From Karalla daura (taxonomy: Eukaryota > Chordata > Actinopteri > Chaetodontiformes > Leiognathidae): a DNA stretch of 64,000 nt. Positions 34,211 through 45,559 of this stretch are shown piece after piece. How positions within the stretch are numbered: the first letter of the stretch is position 1; every line of letters starts with the position of its first letter. The translations under genes were made by a program, and so were the position numbers. Below the pieces are notes generated by a model. The model saw only the letters and a program-made list of their open reading frames with translations, did no database searches and was not told the origin of the DNA. The stretch is from NCBI GenBank assembly GCA_029224185.1, contig CM055192.1, forward strand, positions 4,151,076-4,215,075, in the 5' to 3' direction.

Positions 34211-37200
34211 TTTCCCTTTCGGCGAGCTTTAATATCTCAGCTCCAGGGTCAAATCCGGCATCGGGATTGCTTTTTCCAGTGAGCGTGGGCCACCCCGGAG
34301 GCGGCTCACACCCCAAATGGTGGGTTTGGGCTCGCTCGCTCGGGGTCGGGATCTCGGCCAAAACGACAGGTCCGGGGTGGTCGTTTTTTTCACTTTCGGC
34401 GAGCTTTAATATCTCAGCTCCAGGGTCAAATCCGGCATCGGGATTGCTTTTTCCAGTGAGCGTGGGCCACCCCGGAGGCGGCCCACACCCCAAATGGTGG
34501 GTTTGGGCTCGCTCGCTCGGGGTCGGGATCTCGGCCAAAACGACAGGTCCGGGGTGGTCGTTTTTTTCACTTTCGGCGAGCTTTAATATCTCAGCTCCAG
34601 GGTCAAATCCGGCATCAGGATTGCTTTTTCCAGTGAGCGTGGGCCACCCCGGAGGCGGCCCACACCCCAAATGGTGGGTTTGGGCTCGCTCGCTCGGGGT
34701 CGGGATCTCGGCCAAGACGACTGTTCCGGGGTGGTCGTTTTTTTCCCTTTCGGCGAGCTTTAATATCTCAGCTCCAGTGTCAAATCCGGCATCGGGATTT
34801 CTTTTTCCAGTGAGCGTGGGCCACCCCGGAGGCGGCCCACACCCCAAATGGTGGGTTTGGGCTCGCTCGCTCGGGGTCGGGATCTCGGCCAAAACGACAG
34901 GTCCGGGGTGGTCGTTTTTTTCACTTTCGGCGAGCTTTAATATCTCAGCTCCAGGATGAAATCCGGCATCGGGATTGCGTTTTCCAGTGAGCGTGGGCCA
35001 CCCCGGAGGCGGCTCACACCCCAAATGGTGGGTTTGGGCTCTCTCGCTCGGGGTCGGGATCTCGGCCAAGACGACTGTTCCGGGGTGGTCGTTTTTTTCC
35101 CTTTCGGCGAGCTGTAATATCTCAGCTCCAGGATCATATCCGGCATCGGGATTACGTTTTCCAGTGAGCGTGGGCCACCCCGGAGGCGGCTCACACCCCA
35201 AATGGTGGGTTTGGGCTTGCTCGCTCGGGGTCGGGATCTCGGCCAAGACGACTGTTCCGGGGTGGTCGTTTTTTTGCCTTTCGGCGAGCTTGAATATCTC
35301 AGCTCCAGTGTCAAATCCGGCATCGGGATTGCTTTTTCCAGTGAGCGTGGGCCACCCCGGAGGCGGCTCACACCCCAAACGGTGGGTTTGGGCTCGCTCG
35401 CTCGGGGTCGGGATCTCGGCCAAAACGACAGGTCCGGGGTGGTCGTTTTTTTCACTTTCGGCGAGTTTTAATATCTCAGCTCCAGGGTCAAATCCGGCAT
35501 CGGGATTGCTTTTTCCAGTGAGCGTGGGCCACCCCGGAGGCGGCCCACACCCCAAATGGTGGGTTTGGGCTCGCTCGCTCGGGGTCGGGATCTCGGCCAA
35601 AACGACAGGTCCGGGGTGGTCGTTTTTTTCACTTTCGGCGAGCTGTAATATCTCAGCTCCAGGGTCAAATCCGGCATCGGGATTGCTTTTTCCAGTGAGC
35701 GTGGGCCACCCCGGAGGCGGCCCACACCCCAAATGGTGGGTTTGGGCTCGCTCGCTCGGGGTCGGGATCTCGGCCAAAACGACAGGTCCGGGGTGGTCGT
35801 TTTTTTCACTTTCGGCGAGCTTTAATATCTCAGCTCCAGGGTCAAATCCGGCATCTGGATTGCTTTTTCCAGTGAGCGTGGGCCACTCCGGAGGCGGCCC
35901 ACACCCCAAATGGTGGGTTTGGGCTCGTTCGCTCGGGGTCGGGATCTCGGCCAAAACGACAGGTCCGGGGTGGTCGTTTTTTTCACTTTCGGCGAGCTTT
36001 AATATCTCAGCTCCAGGGTCAAATCCGGCATCGGGATTGCTTTTTCCAGTGAGCGTGGGCCACCCCGGAGGCGGCCCACACCCCAAATGGTGGGTTTGGG
36101 CTCGCTCGCTCGGGGTCGGGATCTCGGCCAAAACGACAGGTCCGGGGTGGTCGTTTTTTTCACTTTCGGCGAGCTTTAATATCTCAGCTCCAGGGTCAAA
36201 TCCGGCATCGGGATTGCTTTTTCCAGTGAGCGTGGGCCACCCCGGAGGCGGCCCACACCCCAAATGGTGGGTTTGGGCTCGTTCGCTCGGGGTCGGGATC
36301 TCGGCCAAAACGACAGGTCTGGGGTGGTCGTTTTTTTCACTTTCGGCGAGCTTTTATATCTCAGCTCCAGGGTCAAATCCGGCATCGGGATTGCGTTTTC
36401 CAGTGAGCGTGGGCCACCCCGGAGGCGGCCCACACCCCAAATGGTGGGTTTGGGCTCGCTCGCTCGGGGTCGGGATCTCGGCCAAAACGACAGGTCCGGG
36501 GTGGTCGTTTTTTTCCCTTTCGGCGAGCTTTAATATCTCAGCTCCAGGGTCAAATCCGGCATCGGGATTGCTTTTTCCAGTGAGCGTGGGCCACCCCGGA
36601 GGCGGCCCACACCCCAAATGGTGGGTTTGGGCTCGCTCGCTCGGGGTCGGGATCTCGGCCAAAACGACAGGTCCGGGGTGGTCGTTTTTTTCACTTTCGG
36701 CGAGCTTTAATATCTCAGCTCCAGGGTCAAATCCGGCATCGGGATTGCTTTTTCCAGTGAGCGTGGGCCACCCCGGAGGCGGCCCACACCCCAAATGGTG
36801 GGTTTGGGCTCGCTCGCTCGGGGTCGGGATCTCGGCCAAAACGACAGGTCCGGGGTGGTCGTTTTTTTCACTTTCGGCGAGCTTTAATATCTCAGCTCCA
36901 GGGTCAAATCCGGCATCAGGATTGCTTTTTCCAGTGAGCGTGGGCCACCCCGGAGGCGGCCCACACCCCAAATGGTGGGTTTGGGCTCGCTCGCTCGGGG
37001 TCGGGATCTCGGCCAAGACGACTGTTCCGGGGTGGTCGTTTTTTTCCCTTTCGGCGAGCTTTAATATCTCAGCTCCAGTGTCAAATCCGGCATCGGGATT
37101 TCTTTTTCCAGTGAGCGTGGGCCACCCCGGAGGCGGCCCACACCCCAAATGGTGGGTTTGGGCTCGCTCGCTCGGGGTCGGGATCTCGGCCAAAACGACA

Positions 37201-37581
37201 GGTCCGGGGTGGTCGTTTTTTTCACTTTCGGCGAGCTTTAATATCTCAGCTCCAGGATGAAATCCGGCATCAGGATTGCGTTTTCCAGTGAGCGTGGGCC
37301 ACCCCGGAGGCGGCTCACACCCCAAATGGTGGGTTTGGGCTCTCTCGCTCGGGGTCGGGATCTCGGCCAAGACGACTGTTCCGGGGTGGTCGTTTTTTTC
37401 CCTTTCGGCGAGCTGTAATATCTCAGCTCCAGGATCAAATCCGGCATCGGGATTACGTTTTCCAGTGAGCGTGGGCCACCCCGGAGGCGGCTCACACCCC
37501 AAATGGTGGGTTTGGGCTTGCTCGCTCGGGGTCGGGATCTCGGCCAAGACGACTGTTCCGGGGTGGTCTTTTTTTTCCCTT

Positions 37582-37693
37582 TCGGCAAGCTTTAAAATCT
37601 CAGCTCCAGGATCAAATGATCCTGGAGCTGAGATTTTAAAGCTCGCCGAAAGTGAAAAAGTGAAAAAAACGACCACCACGGACCTGTCGTTCT
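37582..37693. repeat. Fold-back junction A-10 (subtype A2)
   Basis: Spacer at 37615-37616, 3,483 bp (19 x 177 + 120) after A-9. A2 marks are present. Confidence 0.95.
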
Positions 37694-38055
37694 TTTCCCT
37701 TTCGGCGAGCTTTAATATCTCAGCTCCAGGGTCAAATCCGGCATCGGGATTGCTTTTTCCAGTGAGCGTGGGCCACCCCGGAGGCGGCCCACACCCCAAA
37801 TGGTGGGTTTGGGCTCGCTCGCTCGGGGTCGGGATCTCGGCCAAAACGACAGGTCCGGGGTGGTCGTTTTTTTCACTTTCGGCGAGCTTTAATATCTCAG
37901 CTCCAGGGTCAAATCCGGCATCGGGATTGCGTTTTCCAGTGAGCGTGGGCCACCCCGGAGGCGGCTCACACCCCAAATGGTGGGTTTGGGCTCGCTCGCT
38001 CGGGGTCGGGATCTCGGCCAAGACGAATGTTCCGGGGTGGTCGTTTTTTTCCCTC

Positions 38056-38167
38056 TCGGCGAGCTTTAAAATCTCAGCTCCAGGATCAAATGATCCTGGA
38101 GCTGAGATTTTAAAGCTCGCCGAAAGTGAAAAAGTGAAAAAAACGACCACCCCGGACCTGTCGTTTT
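38056..38167. repeat. Fold-back junction A-11 (subtype A1)
   Basis: Spacer at 38089-38090, 474 bp after A-10. A1 marks are present. Confidence 0.95.
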
Positions 38168-39062
38168 TTTCCCTTTCGGCGAGCTTTAATATCTCAGCTC
38201 CAGGGTCAAATCCGGCATCGGGATTGCTTTTTCCAGTGAGCGTGGGCCACCCCGGAGGCGGCTCACACCCCAAATGGTGGGTTTGGGCTCGCTCGCTCGG
38301 GGTCGGGATCTCGGCCAAAACGACAGGTCCGGGGTGGTCGTTTTTTTCACTTTCGGCGAGCTTTAATATCTCAGCTCCAGGGTCAAATCCGGCATCGGGA
38401 TTGCTTTTTCCAGTGAGCGTGGGCCACCCCGGAGGCGGCCCACACCCCAAATGGTGGGTTTGGGCTCGCTCGCTCGGGGTCGGGATCTCGGCCAAAACGA
38501 CAGGTCCGGGGTGGTCGTTTTTTTCACTTTCGGCGAGCTGTAATATCTCAGCTCCAGGATCAAATCCGGCATCAGGATTGCGTTTTCCAGTGAGCGTGGG
38601 CCACCCCGGAGGCGGCTCACACCCCAAATGGTGGGTTTGGGCTCGCTCGCTCGGGGTCGGGATCTCGGCCAAGACGACTGTTCCGGGGTGGTCGTTTTTT
38701 TGCCTTTCGGCGAGCTTGAATATCTCAGCTCCAGTGTCAAATCCGGCATCGGGATTGCTTTTTCCAGTGAGCGTGGGCCACCCCGGAGGCGGCCCACACC
38801 CCAAATGGTGGGTTTGGGCTCGCTCGCTCGGGGTCGGGATCTCGGCCAAAACGACAGGTCCGGGGTGGTCGTTTTTTTCACTTTCGGCGAGCTGTAATAT
38901 CTCAGCTCCAGGATCAAATCCGGCATCAGGATTGCGTTTTCCAGTGAGCGTGGGCCACCCCGGAGGCGGCTCACACCCCAAATGGTGGGTTTGGGCTCGC
39001 TCGCTCGGGGTCGGGATCTCGGCCAAGACGACTGTTCCGGGGTGGTCGTTTTTTTCCCTTTC

Positions 39063-39247
39063 GGCGAGCTTTAAAATCTCAGCTCCAGGATCAAATGATC
39101 CTGGAGCTGAGATTTTAAAGCTCGCCTTTAAAATCTCAGCTCGCTTTAAAATTTCAGCTCCGGGATCAAATGATCCTGGAGCTGAGATTTTAAAGCTCGC
39201 CGAAAGTGAAAAAGTGAAAAAAACGACCACCCCGGACCTGTCGTTTT
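39063..39247. repeat. Compound fold-back junction B-1
   Basis: Palindrome 1: perfect 31-bp arms 39063-39093 and 39096-39126 with an AA spacer. Linking inverted repeat: CTGAGATTTTAAA followed after GCTCGCC by TTTAAAATCTCAG. Palindrome 2: second AA spacer at 39169-39170, 75 bp after the first, with two mismatches in the stem (CTCCGGG and AAAATTTCAG). It then continues exactly like type A, including the 8-bp duplication, and exits at GTCGTTTT (39240-39247). This is the first type B copy, lying among type A junctions. Confidence 0.95.
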
Positions 39248-39963
39248 TTTCCCTTTCGGCGAGCTTGAATATCTCAGCTCCAGGGTCAAATCCGGCATCG
39301 GGATTGCTTTTTCCAGTGAGCGTGGGCCACCCCGGAGGCGGCCCACACCCCAAATGGTGGGTTTGGGCTCGCTCGCTCGGGGTCGGGATCTCGGCCAAAA
39401 CGACAGGTCCGGGGTGGTCGTTTTTTTCACTTTCGGCGAGCTTTAATATCTCAGCTCCAGGGTCAAATCCGGCATCGGGATTTCTTTTTCCAGTGAGCGT
39501 GGGCCACCCCGGAGGCGGCCCACACCCCAAATGGTGGGTTTGGGCTCGCTCGCTCGGGGTCGGGATCTCGGCCAAAACGACAGGTCCGGGGTGGTCGTTT
39601 TTTTCACTTTCGGCGAGCTTTAATATCTCAGCTCCAGGATGAAATCCGGCATCAGGATTGCGTTTTCCAGTGAGCGTGGGCCACCCCGGAGGCGGCTCAC
39701 ACCCCAAATGGTGGGTTTGGGCTCTCTCGCTCGGGGTCGGGATCTCGGCCAAGACGACTGTTCCGGGGTGGTCGTTTTTTTCCCTTTCGGCGAGCTGTAA
39801 TATCTCAGCTCCAGGATCAAATCCGGCATCGGGATTACGTTTTCCAGTGAGCGTGGGCCACCCCGGAGGCGGCTCACACCCCAAATGGTGGGTTTGGGCT
39901 TGCTCGCTCGGGGTCGGGATCTCGGCCAAGACGACTGTTCCGGGGTGGTCTTTTTTTTCCCTT

Positions 39964-40075
39964 TCGGCAAGCTTTAAAATCTCAGCTCCAGGATCAAATG
40001 ATCCTGGAGCTGAGATTTTAAAGCTCGCCGAAAGTGAAAAAGTGAAAAAAACGACCACCACGGACCTGTCGTTCT
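39964..40075. repeat. Fold-back junction A-12 (subtype A2)
   Basis: Spacer at 39997-39998, 828 bp (4 x 177 + 120) after the second spacer of B-1. It is the 2,382-bp duplicate of A-10. Confidence 0.95.
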
Positions 40076-40437
40076 TTTCCCTTTCGGCGAGCTTTAATAT
40101 CTCAGCTCCAGGGTCAAATCCGGCATCGGGATTGCTTTTTCCAGTGAGCGTGGGCCACCCCGGAGGCGGCCCACACCCCAAATGGTGGGTTTGGGCTCGC
40201 TCGCTCGGGGTCGGGATCTCGGCCAAAACGACAGGTCCGGGGTGGTCGTTTTTTTCACTTTCGGCGAGCTTTAATATCTCAGCTCCAGGGTCAAATCCGG
40301 CATCGGGATTGCGTTTTCCAGTGAGCGTGGGCCACCCCGGAGGCGGCTCACACCCCAAATGGTGGGTTTGGGCTCGCTCGCTCGGGGTCGGGATCTCGGC
40401 CAAGACGAATGTTCCGGGGTGGTCGTTTTTTTCCCTC

Positions 40438-40549
40438 TCGGCGAGCTTTAAAATCTCAGCTCCAGGATCAAATGATCCTGGAGCTGAGATTTTAAAGCTC
40501 GCCGAAAGTGAAAAAGTGAAAAAAACGACCACCCCGGACCTGTCGTTTT
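40438..40549. repeat. Fold-back junction A-13 (subtype A1), last simple junction
   Basis: Spacer at 40471-40472, 474 bp after A-12. No simple type A junction occurs in the remaining 23.5 kb. Confidence 0.95.
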
Positions 40550-41798
40550 TTTCCCTTTCGGCGAGCTTTAATATCTCAGCTCCAGGGTCAAATCCGGCAT
40601 CGGGATTGCTTTTTCCAGTGAGCGTGGGCCACCCCGGAGGCGGCTCACACCCCAAATGGTGGGTTTGGGCTCGCTCGCTCGGGGTCGGGATCTCGGCCAA
40701 AACGACAGGTCCGGGGTGGTCGTTTTTTTCACTTTCGGCGAGCTTTAATATCTCAGCTCCAGGGTCAAATCCGGCATCGGGATTGCTTTTTCCAGTGAGC
40801 GTGGGCCACCCCGGAGGCGGCCCACACCCCAAATGGTGGGTTTGGGCTCGCTCGCTCGGGGTCGGGATCTCGGCCAAAACGACAGGTCCGGGGTGGTCGT
40901 TTTTTTCACTTTCGGCGAGCTGTAATATCTCAGCTCCAGGATCAAATCCGGCATCAGGATTGCGTTTTCCAGTGAGCGTGGGCCACCCCGGAGGCGGCTC
41001 ACACCCCAAATGGTGGGTTTGGGCTCGCTCGCTCGGGGTCGGGATCTCGGCCAAGACGACTGTTCCGGGGTGGTCGTTTTTTTCCCTTTCGGCGAGCTTT
41101 AATATCTCAGCTCCAGTGTCAAATCCGGCATCGGGATTGCTTTTTCCAGTGAGCGTGGGCCACCCCGGAGGCGGCCCACACCCCAAATGGTGGGTTTGGG
41201 CTCGCTCGCTCGGGGTCGGGATCTCGGCCAAAACGACAGGTCCGGGGTGGTCGTTTTTTTCACTTTCGGCGAGCTTTAATATCTCAGCTCCAGGGTCAAA
41301 TCCGGCATCGGGATTGCTTTTTCCAGTGAGCGTGGGCCACCCCGGAGGCGGCCCACACCCCAAATGGTGGGTTTGGGCTCGCTCGCTCGGGGTCGGGATC
41401 TCGGCCAAGACGACTGTTCCGGGGTGGTCGTTTTTTTGCCTTTCGGCGAGCTTGAATATCTCAGCTCCAGTGTCAAATCCGGCATCGGGATTGCTTTTTC
41501 CAGTGAGCGTGGGCCACCCCGGAGGCGGCCCACACCCCAAATGGTGGGTTTGGGCTCGCTCGCTCGGGGTCGGGATCTCGGCCAAAACGACAGGTCCGGG
41601 GTGGTCGTTTTTTTCACTTTCGGCGAGCTGTAATATCTCAGCTCCAGGATCAAATCCGGCATCAGGATTGCGTTTTCCAGTGAGCGTGGGCCACCCCGGA
41701 GGCGGCTCACACCCCAAATGGTGGGTTTGGGCTCGCTCGCTCGGGGTCGGGATCTCGGCCAAGACGACTGTTCCGGGGTGGTCGTTTTTTTCCCTTTC

Positions 41799-41983
41799 GG
41801 CGAGCTTTAAAATCTCAGCTCCAGGATCAAATGATCCTGGAGCTGAGATTTTAAAGCTCGCCTTTAAAATCTCAGCTCGCTTTAAAATTTCAGCTCCGGG
41901 ATCAAATGATCCTGGAGCTGAGATTTTAAAGCTCGCCGAAAGTGAAAAAGTGAAAAAAACGACCACCCCGGACCTGTCGTTTT
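41799..41983. repeat. Compound fold-back junction B-2
   Basis: First spacer 41830, second 41905. AAAATTTCAG in the second arm. Copy of B-1 at a 2,736-bp shift. Confidence 0.95.
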
Positions 41984-43232
41984 TTTCCCTTTCGGCGAGC
42001 TTGAATATCTCAGCTCCAGGGTCAAATCCGGCATCGGGATTGCTTTTTCCAGTGAGCGTGGGCCACCCCGGAGGCGGCCCACACCCCAAATGGTGGGTTT
42101 GGGCTCGCTCGCTCGGGGTCGGGATCTCGGCCAAAACGACAGGTCCGGGGTGGTCGTTTTTTTCACTTTCGGCGAGCTTTAATATCTCAGCTCCAGGGTC
42201 AAATCCGGCATCGGGATTGCTTTTTCCAGTGAGCGTGGGCCACCCCGGAGGCGGCCCACACCCCAAATGGTGGGTTTGGGCTCGCTCGCTCGGGGTCGGG
42301 ATCTCGGCCAAAACGACAGGTCCGGGGTGGTCGTTTTTTTCACTTTCGGCGAGCTGTAATATCTCAGCTCCAGGATCAAATCCGGCATCGGGATTGCGTT
42401 TTCCAGTGAGCGTGGGCCACCCCGGAGGCGGCCCACACCCCAAATGGTGGGTTTGGGCTCGTTCGCTCGGGGTCGGGATCTCGGCCAAAACGACAGGTCC
42501 GGGGTGGTCGTTTTTTTCACTTTCGGCGAGCTTTTATATCTCAGCTCCAGGGTCAAATCCGGCATCGGGATTGCGTTTTCCAGTGAGCGTGGGCCACCCC
42601 GGAGGCGGCCCACACCCCAAATGGTGGGTTTGGGCTCGCTCGCTCGGGGTCGGGATCTCGGCCAAAACGACAGGTCCGGGGTGGTCGTTTTTTTCCCTTT
42701 CGGCGAGCTTGAATATCTCAGCTCCAGGGTCAAATCCGGCATCGGGATTGCTTTTTCCAGTGAGCGTGGGCCACCCCGGAGGCGGCCCACACCCCAAATG
42801 GTGGGTTTGGGCTCGCTCGCTCGGGGTCGGGATCTCGGCCAAAACGACAGGTCCGGGGTGGTCGTTTTTTTCACTTTCGGCGAGCTTTAATATCTCAGCT
42901 CCAGGGTCAAATCCGGCATCGGGATTGCTTTTTCCAGTGAGCGTGGGCCACCCCGGAGGCGGCTCACACCCCAAATGGTGGGTTTGGGCTCGCTCGCTCG
43001 GGGTCGGGATCTCGGCCAAAACGACAGGTCCGGGGTGGTCGTTTTTTTCACTTTCGGCGAGCTGTAATATCTCAGCTCCAGGATCAAATCCGGCATCAGG
43101 ATTGCGTTTTCCAGTGAGCGTGGGCCACCCCGGAGGCGGCTCACACCCCAAATGGTGGGTTTGGGCTCGCTCGCTCGGGGTCGGGATCTCGGCCAAGACG
43201 ACTGTTCCGGGGTGGTCGTTTTTTTCCCTTTC

Positions 43233-43417
43233 GGCGAGCTTTAAAATCTCAGCTCCAGGATCAAATGATCCTGGAGCTGAGATTTTAAAGCTCGCCTTTA
43301 AAATCTCAGCTCGCTTTAAAATTTCAGCTCCGGGATCAAATGATCCTGGAGCTGAGATTTTAAAGCTCGCCGAAAGTGAAAAAGTGAAAAAAACGACCAC
43401 CCCGGACCTGTCGTTTT
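43233..43417. repeat. Compound fold-back junction B-3
   Basis: First spacer 43264, second 43339. Copy of B-2 at a 1,434-bp shift, with AAAATTTCAG. Confidence 0.95.
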
Positions 43418-45374
43418 TTTCCCTTTCGGCGAGCTTGAATATCTCAGCTCCAGGGTCAAATCCGGCATCGGGATTGCTTTTTCCAGTGAGCGTGGGCCAC
43501 CCCGGAGGCGGCCCACACCCCAAATGGTGGGTTTGGGCTCGCTCGCTCGGGGTCGGGATCTCGGCCAAAACGACAGGTCCGGGGTGGTCGTTTTTTTCAC
43601 TTTCGGCGAGCTTTAATATCTCAGCTCCAGGGTCAAATCCGGCATCGGGATTGCTTTTTCCAGTGAGCGTGGGCCACCCCGGAGGCGGCCCACACCCCAA
43701 ATGGTGGGTTTGGGCTCGCTCGCTCGGGGTCGGGATCTCGGCCAAAACGACAGGTCCGGGGTGGTCGTTTTTTTCACTTTCGGCGAGCTGTAATATCTCA
43801 GCTCCAGGATCAAATCCGGCATCGGGATTGCGTTTTCCAGTGAGCGTGGGCCACCCCGGAGGCGGCCCACACCCCAAATGGTGGGTTTGGGCTCGTTCGC
43901 TCGGGGTCGGGATCTCGGCCAAAACGACAGGTCCGGGGTGGTCGTTTTTTTCACTTTCGGCGAGCTTTTATATCTCAGCTCCAGGGTCAAATCCGGCATC
44001 GGGATTGCGTTTTCCAGTGAGCGTGGGCCACCCCGGAGGCGGCCCACACCCCAAATGGTGGGTTTGGGCTCGCTCGCTCGGGGTCGGGATCTCGGCCAAA
44101 ACGACAGGTCCGGGGTGGTCGTTTTTTTCCCTTTCGGCGAGCTTGAATATCTCAGCTCCAGGGTCAAATCCGGCATCGGGATTGCTTTTTCCAGTGAGCG
44201 TGGGCCACCCCGGAGGCGGCCCACACCCCAAATGGTGGGTTTGGGCTCGCTCGCTCGGGGTCGGGATCTCGGCCAAAACGACAGGTCCGGGGTGGTCGTT
44301 TTTTTCACTTTCGGCGAGCTTTAATATCTCAGCTCCAGGGTCAAATCCGGCATCGGGATTGCTTTTTCCAGTGAGCGTGGGCCACCCCGGAGGCGGCTCA
44401 CACCCCAAATGGTGGGTTTGGGCTTGCTCGCTCGGGGTCGGGATCTCGGCCAAAACGACAGGTCCGGGGTGGTCGTTTTTTTCACTTTCGGCGAGCTTTA
44501 ATATCTCAGCTCCAGGGTCAAATCCGGCATCGGGATTGCTTTTTCCAGTGAGCGTGGGCCACCCCGGAGGCGGCCCACACCCCAAATGGTGGGTTTGGGC
44601 TCGCTCGCTCGGGGTCGGGATCTCGGCCAAAACGACAGGTCCCGGGTGGTCGTTTTTTTCACTTTCGGCGAGCTTTAATATCTCAGCTCCAGGGTCAAAT
44701 CCGGCATCGGGATTGCTTTTTACAGTGAGCGTGGGCCACCACGGAGGCGGCCCACACCCCAAATGGTGGGTTTGGGCTCGCTCGCTCGGGGTCGGGATCT
44801 CGGCCAAAACGACAGGTCCGGGGTGGTCGTTTTTTTCACTTTCGGCGAGCTTTAATATCTCAGCTCCAGGGTCAAATCCGGCATCAGGATTGCTTTTTCC
44901 AGTGAGCGTGGGCCACCCCGGAGGCGGCCCACACCCCAAATGGTGGGTTTGGGCTCGCTCGCTCGGGGTCGGGATCTCGGCCAAAACGACAGGTCCGGGG
45001 TGGTCGTTTTTTTCACTTTCGGCGAGCTGTAATATCTCAGCTCCAGGGTCAAATCCGGCATCGGGATTGCTTTTTCCAGTGAGCGTGGGCCACCCCGGAG
45101 GCGGCCCACACCCCAAATGGTGGGTTTGGGCTCGCTCGCTCGGGGTCGGGATCTCGGCCAAAACGACAGGTCCGGGGTGGTCGTTTTTTTCACTTTCGGC
45201 GAGCTGTAATATCTCAGCTCCAGGATCAAATCCGGCATCGGGATTGCGTTTTCCAGTGAGCGTGGGCCACCCCGGAGGCGGCTCACACCCCAAATGGTGG
45301 GTTTGGGCTCGCTCGCTCGGGGTCGGGATCTCGGCCAAGACGACTGTTCCGGGGTGGTCGTTTTTTTCCCTTTC

Positions 45375-45559
45375 GGCGAGCTTTAAAATCTCAGCTCCAG
45401 GATCAAATGATCCTGGAGCTGAGATTTTAAAGCTCGCCTTTAAAATCTCAGCTCGCTTTAAAATTTCAGCTCCGGGATCAAATGATCCTGGAGCTGAGAT
45501 TTTAAAGCTCGCCGAAAGTGAAAAAGTGAAAAAAACGACCACCCCGGACCTGTCGTTTT
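45375..45559. repeat. Compound fold-back junction B-4
   Basis: First spacer 45406, second 45481. Last junction with AAAATTTCAG; all later ones have AAAATCTCAG, which restores one stem base pair. Confidence 0.95.

Larger units (their letters stand above)
27025..36710 (+). repeat. Tandem duplication of a 4,842-bp unit (outer edges uncertain by about 200 bp)
   Basis: Private variants recur exactly 4,842 bp apart: GGTCTGGGG at about 27691 and 32533 and again at 31471 and 36313; the GGCGAACTT change at 27721 and 32563; the CATCTGG monomer at 27231 and 32073; and both junction pairs (28816/29290 and 33658/34132). Homology fails left of about 27025 (TGTAATA against TTTAATA) and right of about 32075/36917 (CATCTGG against CATCAGG). 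Over a roughly 3.7-kb stretch the two copies' minus-strand translations differ at one residue, caused by A to T near 35138 (GGATCATATCC). This is among the youngest events in the window. Confidence 0.92.
36711..41798 (+). repeat. Transition domain: 2,382-bp HOR carrying both junction types
   Basis: Marker ATGs at 37257 and 39639 are 2,382 bp apart, which equals 12 x 177 + 240 (two type A junctions) + 18 (a type B junction modulo 177). The following segment repeats the start of the unit (38.4 and 40.7 kb, same shift) and then ends in a second type B junction at 41830, 2,736 bp after the first. This is the only zone with both junction types. The CAGGATGAA marker monomer is not found to the right of 39639. 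Confidence 0.85.
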
